A DNA stretch of 64,000 nucleotides, taken from the NCBI GenBank assembly GCA_024516155.1, contig JAJJXM010000002.1:1657478-1721477 (forward strand). Reading direction: 5' to 3'. Origin of the DNA: Pyronema omphalodes (lineage: Eukaryota > Ascomycota > Pezizomycetes > Pezizales > Pyronemataceae). Shown one piece after another: positions 30,733-40,975 of the stretch; position 1 is the first letter of the stretch; every line of letters starts with the position of its first letter. A program made the position numbers and the translations under genes. A model generated the notes under the pieces. That model had not been told where the DNA came from, searched no databases, and saw only the letters and a list, made by a program, of their open reading frames with translations.

Positions 30733-30900
30733 CCAACTCATCATAAGATACCTTTCCTCACTGAGGTTTTAATGGTCTTATCATGAGAACGTGTTGGTGG
30801 ATGAAGGGGCTGGAGGACTTCATCAGAAAAAACCCCGTTCATGAATTACTATAATCATTGTTAGTGATTTCGGGGCGAAATCTTATAAGGGGGGAGGTGG
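30733..30900 (+). other. Gypsy-H 3' noncoding segment and polypurine tract
   Basis: Follows the pol stop. Contains no ORF. Ends AAGGGGGGAGGTGG immediately before the LTR, the plus-strand priming site. Confidence 0.8.
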
Positions 30901-32504
30901 TGTCATACCCTACCCCGATAAGACATTTAAAAGCATGGGGATTCTTACCTAAGTAATAACTCAAGCCAAAGGCGAGAGCTATTACTAACCACCCTTCATC
31001 CACTTCCCGCAGGAAGTAGGATAATGGGGGGCCAGGGAAAAAGTCAGCGTCATCTAGGGCGGGGAAACCCGGGGCAGCCCCCGAGGTGGGTCTGTTTCCG
31101 ATCAATGACTGCGGTTTCTAATGCGCAGCCATACCTCGAGGAACATACCGCTGCCGCTGATAAAAACCTGGAATACTTATAACCTTAGGGCCTCACTCAA
31201 AGACTTACCGAAGCCTTTGAGCGAACGCACCTCTTCCGCCGTATACGAGAAAACCGTCCAGAAAGGGTCGTGGAACTATGAGACCCGGCGGGCCAGATAT
31301 ACATACGAATAGAAAGGAGAATGTGACGCAAGTAGGTCACCGCAGAAAACAGATATCGAGGTTGATGAGGATAGAAAGGTTAGGAGGGAAAGAACTGTAT
31401 TTAAGTTAAATGGGATAATGTATTCACGAAACACTTTGCCGTAAAACAAGAAAACATAGTCATATGTGACCGAGGCATTACGCCTGACCGACGGAGGAAA
31501 CCGGATAAGCCGAAAAACATCATACGACAGCGGAGTCTAGTCGGCCGAAGGAGATAAGGAGTTAACTACCTCTTTGGGTAGTTATCACCGGAAACCTTAT
31601 CTTCGCAAACGCACCTTCGAACTGCCGATATGACGAGACGACCGAACGATGAACGGACCATCGGACCACCTCCTATTAGGGACCCCCGGAAGGCCCACAG
31701 TCTATTGCCGACCATGACGACATCATCAGATCTTACAAACGACTTCACCGGATGCGACGGAATGGCCAACCGGATATCGAAGTCCGACGTTGGTTGCAGG
31801 AACGCGTCAGCCGGTCCTGCAATGCACATTCTTCGAAATGCATTCCGATGCCTTATTATTATTTATGACATCAAGTGCAAACGACGAAAAGATCAAGTCT
31901 AGGCAATAGCAAACGACTAAGGCATCATCCGGATAACGGCCCGGAGGATGTCTTAAAGTATATTCGCGATATTAGCGTTTTTACCAAAAGTTGCATTTTG
32001 TATGGTGGAAAAATCACGTTTAGGTGTAGCCAACCAACGTCTTAGGGTACTTCCACTTCCGCCCACCGCACAGTGCTTGCAGGGTATATGAGTGGGGAGC
32101 TCAAGATAAGAAAAATATAAAAGTGCCAAAAGCCCCCACTCGAAGAAGCCATCATCCAGCAACGCAATCACCATTGTTCCGAATACAACCACACATCCCA
32201 CGAAGGGTTATTGCCTTCTCTTAAGTCAATACCCGACGCCATCAAATCTATACCTTACCTCAAATCAAGGCAATACCTCCGGTCGTCCCTCTTCAAGAAA
32301 CGACCACCAGAACCGATACTCTTGAAACGCTCCCTGAGATACACAGGAGAGTTTAAACTTATAATTGTTATCACCTCTACTCTCCGTTAGAAGAATTCCC
32401 TTGAGAAGTAATAATTCCCCTTCTTGGAATTATTGCTTCTCTATTTTCTTTCGGGAATTTCAGAGTTACCCGGCCGTCCATTACCCTAGGACCCCCGGTT
32501 TACA
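30901..32504 (+). repeat. 3' LTR of Gypsy-H
   Basis: 1604 bp. Differs from the 5' LTR at about four positions. The GTGGG duplication follows at 32505. Confidence 0.95.
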
Positions 32505-33430
32505 GTGGGGTAGGTTGATTCGATAAGCTTTTTCACTCCTACACCATTGGCTGCGGTTGGGATGTTGTGGATTAGGAATTTAGTCCAGCGGCTGTTGTTG
32601 CTTCCGGAAATTGGTTTTAACCAGCGAATGTTGTTGAGGAACATCTGCATGTATGGTTCGTATGCAGAGGCCGGGGTACTAGTAGTGGTCGTCAATACCA
32701 GTTTGCTGTGGTCATTGATCCTTGCAAGAGTGAGTGGAGGAAGGGGGATATCGTCGGACGTCATTATGGCGTTGTTGAGGGTCATCAACACGTTGGTGGC
32801 TTCCTCTTCTCGGCTCCTAGTCAGTGTTGGGTTGTTCAGTGTGATGATAATCTCCCTTTCGATACGGGGGAGGGCTTTCGGAATGATGGGGCCCGGTCTT
32901 TGCTTCTTCTTTTTGCGCGACATGGTTGTGAATCGTTGTTCCTTGCCTTCAACTGATGCGGAGACGCGATGAGCCCAGGTAAGGTTGCTGATGGTTGGTT
33001 TTTGTGGTTTGGGGGCGGCTGAGGTGGGGGCCCGAACGTTGGACCTTCCCCTTTCGGTGTTGTTGCCCGGTGGCGTGTGGGATGCAGGGGTAGCGGTGAG
33101 TTGTCGGCGCGTACGGTGGAGCTCAGCCGTGGTAGAGGCGACTTGTTTTTCGAGTTCGCGTATGCGGTTGGTGCTGGTGTCTTGTGAAGAAAGCAGGGCT
33201 TTCTCCATTCGCTCGACTTGTAGGGATAGCTGGAGGAGGAGTTGGCGGTCTGGTTCGGAAAGTGAAATGCCGGCGGTGGCCGGTCGTGGTTCATTATCGG
33301 CAGGTGGGATGGTGGGGCGTTTACGAGCTCCACTTGGTGTTGGTGTGGATCTTTCTGGGGGTGGAGGAGGAGGGGACCCGAGGTTAACGGTGTTCCTGAA
33401 CCTGAAAGTGTCGAGATTGCGTTGAGACAT
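32505..33430 (-). CDS. LINE-G ORF1, N-terminal part
   Basis: Starts MSQRNLDTFRFRN at 33430. A proline-rich stretch, a coiled-coil (LLLQLSLQVERMEKALLSSQ, RELEKQVASTTAELHRTRRQ) and a conserved middle (PKALPRIEREIIITL, NSRWTKFLIHNIPT) align with LINE-M ORF1 (PKALPRVDREVIITLE, NERWTKFLLHNVPT). It is interrupted by Gypsy-H after ESTYPT. Joined in silico with 22528-22999 it is one uninterrupted frame. Confidence 0.85.
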
Positions 33431-33510
33431 GGTAGAGATGTTCTCAACAAGATAAAGAGAGGAGCCTGCGCAACTACAGACGAGGAGAAAGGGGGGCGAG
33501 CACTGGATCG

Positions 33511-33524
33511 AAAGTCAACTAATC
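33511..33524 (-). other. Target-site copy between LINE-M and LINE-G
   Basis: AAAGTCAACTAATC, a third copy of the D-family LTR target string, separates the LINE-M 3' end from the LINE-G 5' end. This pattern is expected when two site-specific LINEs enter the same target one after the other. Confidence 0.75.
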
Positions 33525-33700
33525 TGATCTTTGTTCTATTGTGACTAGAGCTACATGGCTATCGCACTCCACCTACTTCATACCCTTCTTCCGCCTCATA
33601 ATAACAAGTAACATGACAAAGGAAATAAACAAAAGTGAAAATGGTACAAAGCGTGTGTAACTAAGGCAAGTATTTTTATAACATAGGAAAGAAAAGAAAT

Positions 33701-36700
33701 TTATCCGTCAAAAGCCGCGTATCCCATAACCGCTACTCCTCCGTCCATCTTTTCCTTGTCGTTATTATCAAGTGGTGTAGCTCTATAGCGTATCTCCCTC
33801 GAGTACCCCAAGCCCGTCCGTTTGGCGAACTTCAGTAACGCAGATATGCCGGTCTGGTTGCTGAAGAGTTGTGGTATGGTGAAGTTTGTGGATGTTGCCT
33901 GGCATAGTTCTTGTCGTGCGGTATGTAGTTTGGGGCAGTCGAGTAGGTAATGTTCCGCGGATATGAAGCCAGATCCGCAGTCGCAGGTGGTTGGTTGTTG
34001 TTCGGGGTGGGGATCAATTGGTGTACGTCCGCATCTGATGCGGAAGAGGGCCCGTGAGGTGCGGAAGGGTAGGTGTTCCAGGTGTTTAGGGTACGACAGC
34101 GAAGGGGGTAGTTCATCCGGGGCGTCTTTTTGCCATTGTTGAAGGAAGTGTTGTCTGATTTGGGCTTTCATCCAAGCATGCGAGGTGATGGCTGCGTTGC
34201 AAGTGTTTTGTGATTGTGCGCCGAGTTTTGCTAAGCTGTCTGCAAGTTCGTTGCCGGTGATGTTTGTGTGCGAGGGGGTCCAGACCGTGGTGAAGGTCCA
34301 TCCCTTGGTAGCGAGGTGTTGTGCTAGGTGGAGTGTTTCTCGGGCGTACTGGTGGTTGTTGGTATTGTTGCGTAGGGTCTCTATGGCCGCTTGGTTGTCG
34401 AGGCATAGGAATACCTTTGCCGGTTGTTTGTCTAGGAGCATGCGTAGACCTTCCGTTGTGGCGTGTAGTTCTGTGTCGAAGACTTCGCATCGTGTTTCGA
34501 GGTGGCAGTGGTGTGATTGGAGGTGTTGTGGCCCGTTTGTTGTTATTTGGTAGAGGGCTGCCCCGCAACCTGTGCTGTTGTTGTCCAGTTTGGATCCATC
34601 GGTGTAGAGGAGGTATGTGCCGGTTGGTAGCGTGTTCAGCCAGAAGAGGTGGCGGGTGTTGGGTTGGTCTGTCTTGTTCGGGTTCGGTGAGGATGTGGTG
34701 GGGATGTGGAAGGCTGGGTTTTTTGGGGTGCGGTTTTCGATCGTGCCGACCAGTAGATGTTCAATGTGGCCTCGGAGGTGTGATAGTCCGGGTGAGGTCT
34801 TTGGGCATTTTGGTGTGGGTTTGAGGCCTGCTAGTGGGTGGTGAGCGGGTAGGAAGAGGAGTCGCAGCGCATATTTTGCTGAAAGATAATCGAGGTAAAT
34901 GTGGAGGGGAGGTAGGTGTGCGCAGATCCGTAGTTTCGTGAGGTTTGTGCTTAGGGTGAGTCCTGTGGCCCAGCGGATAGCGTTGTGGTATGTTGCTGTT
35001 AGTGGTCGCAGAGTGGTGTCTTTGCCGGTCCACCAGGCTGGTGAGGCCCACAGCATTTTTGGAAGGAGGAGGGTGAGGATGAGGTGTCGTGCCATATGGG
35101 TGTTCAGTCCGTTTGAGCGATGGCGAAGGTGTAGGAGGGAGCCTAGGGTATTCTTGCCGGCTGCTGCAGCTTGTGTTGTGTGTGGGATGAAGGTGAGTGA
35201 TTTGTCAATGTTGACGCCGAGGTATTTGATGCTTCGGGTTGGCGTTATCGTTGTGTTGTTTAGTGTGAGTTGGGGAAGAGATGTGAGGTCCGTTGCTTTG
35301 TGGTGGCTTGCGCTTGGGACGCAGTGGAGGAGTTCAGTTTTGTCTGGGGAGAAGTTGAGGCCGAGGTGTTTGCCACGTTCTGTGAAGTGCTCAGTTCGTG
35401 TTTTGAGGCGGTCTACCGCGAAGTGTCTGGAGTTTGCTGATTGGAGAAGGCCGGTGTCGTCGACGTATGACGCGGTGAGTTCCTTAGCTGGTTGGTGGTT
35501 GACTTCGAGCATAGCATTGGCATAGATGAGGAAGAGGATAGGTGAGGCGGGTGATCCTTGCGGCAATCCACATCGAAATGGCTTGGGTGTCTCTAGTTGT
35601 TGATCAAAGGAGAAGGCTAATGTGCGATTGGAGGTGAATGCTTTTGTCCATGCAATGAGGTACGCAGGCATGTGACGCTGTCGCATCACCTGGAGGAGGA
35701 GTGTTGGGTTGGTGTTGTTGAAGGCGCCCTCGATGTCATGTGCTAGAAGGGTAGGGCGAGGTGGGTGTTTCATTTTTCCGGTGGTGGGGATTGCGAGGTC
35801 GGTGCTGATGGGTGTGACGATTGCCAGTAGTGCGTCTATTGCTGAGTATTGTTGTCGGGCCCCCATCTGGTGTGGCGATATGGCAAGGCATGCGGAGGCT
35901 GATTTGGCTAGTCGTAGAGCGGCAATCTTCTCATATACCTTGGAAATGCATGGTAGGAGGGATATCGGGCGGTATGACTTTGGCGAAGTGTATGTTCTTT
36001 TGCCTGGTTTGGGAATGACTACGCATCGAGCTACCTTCCATTGCTCTGGGAAGGTCTCGTGTCGGAGGAGGGCGTTGAATAGTTTGGCTAGTGCGGAATG
36101 TTGGGCTTGGTGGTATTTGGCGATCAGTTGGTAGGTGATGTTGTCGTGTCCGGGTGCTGATGCATATTTTAATTTTTGTATGACTTGGCTTACTTCGTCG
36201 TTGGTTATGGGGTGGAAGTTGTCAGTTGTGTCGTTGTGTGTTTTGACAAATCGGGGTGGGATGTCAGGAGGCTGATGTGTTTGGTGTGGGAATAGGGAGT
36301 TTCGTAGTATGGTGCATTTTTCTTCGAATGTTTCCTTTCCTTCAAGGGGTGGGAGTGGTCGGTTGTGTGTGTCACCAGCGGTGAGGCAATTCCATACGTC
36401 TGTGGAGGTGGAGTTCTGTAGCCGTGTCACCCAGTATTGTTCTTTGGCGAATTGAACTGCTTGCTTCCATTCGTAGCGCTGGTGTTTGGCTTGCAGCTTG
36501 AGGGTGGGGTTTGTGCGGTCTGAGCGATAGCGTCGTTCAGCGTGTTGTAGTTTCTTTTTCTTTTTGTTGAGGTCTGGATGCCACCATGGCGCGTGCTTTG
36601 CTCTGGGCTGGACCCATGGTACTGCGGCATCGGTAGCTTTGTGAATGAGGGAGGTGATATCTTCGGCTGCACGGTGGGCAGTCCGTGCGTTTGTGATGTT

Positions 36701-37492
36701 GTCGAGGTTGACAGGGTTGTCGATGATCGTTTGCTGATACAATTGCCAGTTGGCTTTGCGCCATGCTCGTTTGGGTGTTTTGTTGGGGATGGTGAGGTTC
36801 ATGTGGATAGTGCAGATTGCGTGATCGGAGGTGGAGTCTGGGTTGATTTCGTGGATGAGGATTTTGTCTGTAATGCTACCTGCAGAAAAGCATAGGTCGA
36901 TGACCGACGGTCGCATTCCGTTGCGTGGGTAGTGTGTTGGGATGCCTGGTTCGTTGTGCAGGATGAAGTGATGTTGGTCCATCCAAGTCGCGATTGTATT
37001 GGAGTGATCTCGGTGGCGTCGGAGTTGGTCGTCATCTATGGTAGTAGTGCCCCCCCACCATTCATGGTGGGCGTTCATGTCCCCCATGATGATTGCAGGG
37101 ATCTGGGGTCTAAAGGAGGGGAGGAGGTCGGCTAGGGCGTTTGGTTTTCCAGGGGAGTAGAAGTTGTAGATCATTATTGGTTGGTTATTAGGCAGGCAGA
37201 GTTTGGTGCCAAGGAATGAATTCTGGTGGGTGAAGGTGGTTGTTGCATATACCCCTGGTAGTCGGCGTATGTAGGTGGTGCATAGTGGCTTTTCGTCTGT
37301 GGGGGTGAACATATGGAAATCGGGATGTGTTGGCGGGAGTTTGGTGTGTTCGATAGCGGGTTCTTGGAGAAGTATAACGAGTGTTTTTGGGTTAGATGCA
37401 AATGTTTGTAGTGCTGATGTTGTTGTAGCATGTCCTTTTGCGCAGTTCAGCAGCTGCACACATGCTGTGTCCATTTTTGTTGTGTTATTCAT
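33701..37492 (-). CDS. LINE-M ORF2: APE endonuclease, RT, RNase H
   Basis: 1263 aa from ATG 37492. APE-type endonuclease in the first 230 residues (LLQEPAIEH, GDMNAHHEWW, STSDHAICTI). RT: CVVIPKPGKRTYTS, RPISLLPCISK, HDIEGAFNNT, LPQGSPASPILF, catalytic SYVDD near residue 675. RNase H near 960-1090 (LLYTDGSKLD, FDTELHAT, CLDNQAAI, VWTPSHTNITGNELAD). C-terminal CDCGSGFISAEHYLLDCP forms a Cys/His motif. The protein would nick the target and prime reverse transcription there. Stop-start coupling with ORF1 (ATGA) suggests reinitiation. Confidence 0.95.
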   Translation of the reverse strand: MNNTTKMDTACVQLLNCAKGHATTTSALQTFASNPKTLVILLQEPAIEHTKLPPTHPDFHMFTPTDEKPLCTTYIRRLPGVYATTTFTHQNSFLGTKLCLPNNQPIMIYNFYSPGKPNALADLLPSFRPQIPAIIMGDMNAHHEWWGGTTTIDDDQLRRHRDHSNTIATWMDQHHFILHNEPGIPTHYPRNGMRPSVIDLCFSAGSITDKILIHEINPDSTSDHAICTIHMNLTIPNKTPKRAWRKANWQLYQQTIIDNPVNLDNITNARTAHRAAEDITSLIHKATDAAVPWVQPRAKHAPWWHPDLNKKKKKLQHAERRYRSDRTNPTLKLQAKHQRYEWKQAVQFAKEQYWVTRLQNSTSTDVWNCLTAGDTHNRPLPPLEGKETFEEKCTILRNSLFPHQTHQPPDIPPRFVKTHNDTTDNFHPITNDEVSQVIQKLKYASAPGHDNITYQLIAKYHQAQHSALAKLFNALLRHETFPEQWKVARCVVIPKPGKRTYTSPKSYRPISLLPCISKVYEKIAALRLAKSASACLAISPHQMGARQQYSAIDALLAIVTPISTDLAIPTTGKMKHPPRPTLLAHDIEGAFNNTNPTLLLQVMRQRHMPAYLIAWTKAFTSNRTLAFSFDQQLETPKPFRCGLPQGSPASPILFLIYANAMLEVNHQPAKELTASYVDDTGLLQSANSRHFAVDRLKTRTEHFTERGKHLGLNFSPDKTELLHCVPSASHHKATDLTSLPQLTLNNTTITPTRSIKYLGVNIDKSLTFIPHTTQAAAAGKNTLGSLLHLRHRSNGLNTHMARHLILTLLLPKMLWASPAWWTGKDTTLRPLTATYHNAIRWATGLTLSTNLTKLRICAHLPPLHIYLDYLSAKYALRLLFLPAHHPLAGLKPTPKCPKTSPGLSHLRGHIEHLLVGTIENRTPKNPAFHIPTTSSPNPNKTDQPNTRHLFWLNTLPTGTYLLYTDGSKLDNNSTGCGAALYQITTNGPQHLQSHHCHLETRCEVFDTELHATTEGLRMLLDKQPAKVFLCLDNQAAIETLRNNTNNHQYARETLHLAQHLATKGWTFTTVWTPSHTNITGNELADSLAKLGAQSQNTCNAAITSHAWMKAQIRQHFLQQWQKDAPDELPPSLSYPKHLEHLPFRTSRALFRIRCGRTPIDPHPEQQPTTCDCGSGFISAEHYLLDCPKLHTARQELCQATSTNFTIPQLFSNQTGISALLKFAKRTGLGYSREIRYRATPLDNNDKEKMDGGVAVMGYAAFDG

Positions 37493-38970
37493 AATTCTTC
37501 GGTTCTCATTGCGTCAGGTGTGGGTTGCCTGCTTGCTTCGGCTTGGGCAGGGTTGGCATTGTTGATTTGATCTATGTGTTTGATGCGTGTTGGGCACAGG
37601 GGGTCGTTTGCTTTGTGGGGTCCGTTGCAGTTTGAGCATTTGATTGGTGGGTGGGTGCAGGACATTCCAGCCTTGCATGACGGAATGGAGCATGGATGGG
37701 TCTTGGTGCTGTGGTTCTGTGCACAGACGGCGCATGTAGGTTCGGTGGCTTTGCAAAGTCTGGGGTGGTGGCCGAATTGTTGGCAGTTGGTGCATTGGGA
37801 GGATGGTTGCCAGGAGTGGTATTCCCCTATCTTGCAGAGGCGGTTGCAAATTGCGAGTCTATTGGTGCCTAGTTTGTTCAGATTGATGGTGCCCACAATT
37901 GAGACTACTAGAGTGGATGCAGTCTTTTCTGCACGGCGTTCAGTGGGGACCAGCCAGCGCGGGTCTTGTCCGAGGCGTAGGGATGGATAGGTCGACTCGA
38001 TTTCTGATCGGATGTATGTGAGGCTAGCGTTGGTGGGGACATTGTGTAGAAGGAATTTAGTCCAGCGCTCATTAATGCGTGCATCGGAGGGTCGGAAGTT
38101 GTTGGTGACGTTGGTGATAATCTGCAGGTATGGGGCGTAGGCCTCGGCCTTGGTGGTGGGGTTGGTGGTGAGGACAAGGCGGTTGTTGCTAGTTATGCGG
38201 GCCAAGGTAAATGCAGGTAGGTTGATATCGGTGGAGTTTTTGATGGCTGTGTTGATGGCGTCTAGTGCGTGGTTGGCTGTGGTGTCGGCATCGGTGATCT
38301 TTTCCTCCAGGGTAATGATAACCTCGCGGTCGACTCGTGGGAGAGCTTTCGGAATCAAGGTGGTAGGGGCTTTCTTGTCTTTCTTGGCCCTAACTGTAAT
38401 GAATGGTTTTTCTTCGACAGTGGCAGAGAGCCTAGAAGCAAGGGACTGCTCATTGTACCAGGCGTTGGCAGGGTTGCTAAGGGGGGTGGGCTGGTAGACG
38501 GGTACGGCAGGGGTGGGCGCGGGGGCGGTGAACCGTCCCTGTTCGGCTGATGCTTTCCCGGGGGTCTTTGTGTTGGCAGGCTGGAGTTTCCGGATTTGGT
38601 TGGTGAGTTCGGTGACGTGACGTTCAAGCTGGGCGATACGGTTGGCGCTGGCATTGTGGGCGTTGGCGAAGGCATTTTCCATGCGGTCAAAGCGGGCAAG
38701 AATCTGGTTCAGGAAGGTGGGGTTGATGGTGTCAAACATGATGGGGCGGTTGATGTCGTCCGGAGCAGTGTTGTTGAGGCGCTTGCGTGGGGAGCTGGTG
38801 CCGGTAGCGATGATGCGTTGGGGTACTGGAGTTGCGTAGCGGGGAGGAGCAGGAGAGAATGTCTCAGTCTGAGGGGGCTGAGTGAGGGAGACGGCGGGGG
38901 CAGCAGAGGCGGAGCGTTGCTGTTGCTGTTGTTGGTTTCCGAATAAAGTGGGGAGTTTTTGCTGGGACAT
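37489..38970 (-). CDS. LINE-M ORF1: coiled-coil, zinc-knuckle RNA-binding protein
   Basis: 493 aa from ATG 38970 (MSQQKLPTLFGNQQQQQQ). N-terminal Q/P-rich region, coiled-coil (ARFDRMENAFANAHNASANR, LERHVTELTNQIRKLQ), conserved middle (PKALPRVDREVIITLEEKIT, ERWTKFLLHNVPTNAS), then knuckles CTNCQQFGHHPRLC, CAVCAQNHSTKTHPC and CTHPPIKCSNCNGPHKANDPLC. The final codons overlap the ORF2 ATG as ATGA. Expected to coat element RNA and act as a chaperone. Confidence 0.93.
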   Translation of the reverse strand: MSQQKLPTLFGNQQQQQQRSASAAPAVSLTQPPQTETFSPAPPRYATPVPQRIIATGTSSPRKRLNNTAPDDINRPIMFDTINPTFLNQILARFDRMENAFANAHNASANRIAQLERHVTELTNQIRKLQPANTKTPGKASAEQGRFTAPAPTPAVPVYQPTPLSNPANAWYNEQSLASRLSATVEEKPFITVRAKKDKKAPTTLIPKALPRVDREVIITLEEKITDADTTANHALDAINTAIKNSTDINLPAFTLARITSNNRLVLTTNPTTKAEAYAPYLQIITNVTNNFRPSDARINERWTKFLLHNVPTNASLTYIRSEIESTYPSLRLGQDPRWLVPTERRAEKTASTLVVSIVGTINLNKLGTNRLAICNRLCKIGEYHSWQPSSQCTNCQQFGHHPRLCKATEPTCAVCAQNHSTKTHPCSIPSCKAGMSCTHPPIKCSNCNGPHKANDPLCPTRIKHIDQINNANPAQAEASRQPTPDAMRTEEL

Positions 38971-39039
38971 TGTGTTCCCAAGCAAAGAAGAAAGCGAAAG
39001 GGTAAAAGCAATAGAGGAGGCTGTGCAACCTTCGACCGA

Positions 39040-40186
39040 GAAGTAAACTAATCGATCACAGGCCGAATAAACTTAAGGGTCTCATCCTGAGGTATTTGGT
39101 GTAGAAAGGTAACGTCGTAACAAGAGATCAAGTTGCTGATGCTGGAGGAGACGGTGGGAAGACTTAGGGTCTTTTATAGACTTTCGTCTACAAGGTCGCC
39201 CAGACTTCTCAAGGGAACCAACTCCCAAACTAAGCCTGGGAGATAAGACGTGAGTCAATTTTTTGACAAATCTGCTGATGGCTCGCATCATGCTGCATGC
39301 GCAATTATATTAATTGCTCACTTGCATGATGACCTTCGTGTCAGATTAATCCTTGACATTCCTTGCCGTGCTACCACACCTTCCAATCAGGTATTGGGGT
39401 TAAGCGCCTAGTGGAGGGTGACTCCACTTGAGGGCATAATGCAGTGACTCCTCTGATAATGACATGTGAGTCATATATCTTATGAGTCGTCTTGATCATA
39501 GATCTCCCTGGAGAATCTCGATTGCGAGTGAAGGAATCTGACATCATAAGGCGTACCATGCCCTACTGGAGCGCACTGCCCCGTCACATTCCTGTGTGAT
39601 GTCATTTGCCCCACCTGCGCGCACTTGAGCGCAGCCACACCCTGGTGTGTACGCAAACGCCGTCATATCTTGCAGTTGGTAGTCATTAGCCTAAGGTCGC
39701 ATCATATCAGTTCCACCCAACAGTTTCCCTGAGTGGTGTTCCCTGCTGCACAACGTCGTGTCATGCTAACGCAATCTTGACCCTTGTCCTGAGCTCCACT
39801 CCTGTTGGCTGACTAGACTCTCCCTTATTCCTTGGCCGACTATCCGCCCAACTCAGACCCCGGATGATCCTATTCGTCTGTGTTGCACTGTCTTGAGAAT
39901 TCCCTTCTCTTGCAAGCCCTCTGGTAGCCGTGCTTGGTGGAACACAACCTCAAGTATAAGGAGGTGTCCCTTCACCGTCGTGTTCTATCTCCATCAGCGT
40001 CGTCTGTAGTTTTCTCATGGGTAAGTCGACACTCATGAGGTAAGTTGATACTCGTTCTCATGCATCTGTGATCCTGCCAAGCTGACAGTGAATAACACGT
40101 AGCGACGCCTCGGGCCGGGATCCTCGTGAGGTCCTTTCGGAAAGTCACGAATCACGTGACGTGGCTAGCTGGAGCTCCTCAGGGGG
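39040..40186 (-). repeat. D'' LTR, main part
   Basis: Aligns along its whole length with D1 LTR from GAAGTAAACTAATC through CACGTGACGTGGCTAGC, with moderate divergence. It is cut by the LINE-K tail. The LTR end, its internal region and the other target copies lie beyond the inserted material, right of the window. Contains no gene. Confidence 0.85.
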
Positions 40187-40975
40187 TTTGTTTGTTTGTT
40201 TGTTTGTTTGTTTATTCATTACTTGTTTGCAACCTTAAGGTTATGACAAGGGACAGATCAAGTACAAAAGAGAAGAAGAAAGAAAACGCAAAAGCAAAAA
40301 CCCAGTCTCCACCTCTACCATCCTCCTCCTCTTGATCGTTGTGGTTGTGGGGTCTGTCCCCACTGTTACTCCGGGGGTGTGTTGTCGATATCGCGACTAT
40401 CGTTCCAGTGCCCTGCTTGCACAGAGGCCACCTCGCCGGGTTCCACCCTTTCCTCCTCCCTTCCCCTTCCTATTTTTAGTTTTCTTTACCCGCCTTTGTT
40501 TCCTTTGCTACAAATGAAATGATTACTCCCACCGGCCCCTGCTGGCCCTTCCCCGCGCTCCTCTCTCTCCTGGACTACTCTCCACTCCTTCCGCCCGTTG
40601 AAACAAAAGAAATCCTCCTCCGGTACAAAGAAAACACAAAGATAAAGAAAACTCAGCTCTCCCCGCTGCCCTCCTCCTCGCCGTCTCGCTTCCTCCCAGC
40701 CGTTTCTCCCCCCGTTCCCCTCTCTCCCCGTCGTCCCCTTATATCTCCCTTCATCGTTCTTCCCGCTCCCTTCGATCCTGTTCTCCCCGGAAATGCAAAG
40801 TACTCAAACAAACGCGATAAGGAAATAAAACATAAAGGAAACGTAAAGAAACCAAGACGAGAATTAAAAACCTGAATAAGAACCAACGTAAAAATGAAAA
40901 GAAAATTTGGACGAAAAGGAAAGTGTTGCAAGCTGAGGCTTGAGCGCGCGAGAGGTGTTTATCACTGTGGTCAGC
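40187..40975 (-). other. LINE-K 3' untranslated region
   Basis: TTTG-repeat tail, TTATTCATTAC, hairpin AACCTTAAGGTT (40231-40242), then a largely C/T-rich plus strand up to about 40790. Closely related to the LINE-N 3' end and, more distantly, to LINE-E/F/L. No ORF. Confidence 0.75.

Larger units (their letters stand above)
23005..32504 (+). mobile_element. Gypsy-H: complete Ty3/Gypsy element
   Basis: 9500 bp with 1604-bp LTRs (about four differences by eye), target duplication GTGGG (23000-23004 and 32505-32509), polypurine tract AAGGGGGGAGGTGG at 30887-30900, gag in two overlapping ORFs and an uninterrupted pol with chromodomain. It belongs to the same clade as D1 by Gag architecture and RT sequence, but its LTR is unrelated by eye. 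It is inserted in LINE-G ORF1 on the plus strand. Confidence 0.95.
22223..33510 (-). mobile_element. LINE-G: ORF1-only LINE, split by Gypsy-H
   Basis: After removing Gypsy-H and one TSD copy, the element is about 1.78 kb: a 5' leader (about 33431-33510), one ORF1, about 300 bp of 3' UTR, and nothing resembling endonuclease, RT or RNase H. The last roughly 75 nt of its transcript (GGGTATGAAGTAGGTGGAGTGC... to GATCA) are nearly identical to the LINE-M 3' end. It lies head-to-tail with LINE-M in the D'' LTR target. This looks like a non-autonomous LINE that could be moved in trans by LINE-M type ORF2. Confidence 0.85.
33525..39039 (-). mobile_element. LINE-M: complete two-ORF LINE with both ORFs open
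   Basis: 5.5 kb on the minus strand. A 5' leader (38971-39039), ORF1, ORF2 overlapping by ATGA, and a 176-bp 3' UTR. It is flanked by GAAGTAAACTAATC of the D'' LTR at the 5' end (39040-39053) and a second copy, AAAGTCAACTAATC (33511-33524), at the 3' end, after which LINE-G begins. There is no poly(A) or simple-repeat tail. Full reading frames make this the best candidate for an active LINE here. Confidence 0.92.

Noticed and set aside
34185..36134. Long plus-strand ORFs opposite LINE-M ORF2 (34321-34824, 34899-35525, 35709-36134).
   Set aside because: Antisense shadows of a well-supported RT/RNase H frame; rich in Cys/Arg/Val as expected from reversed codons.
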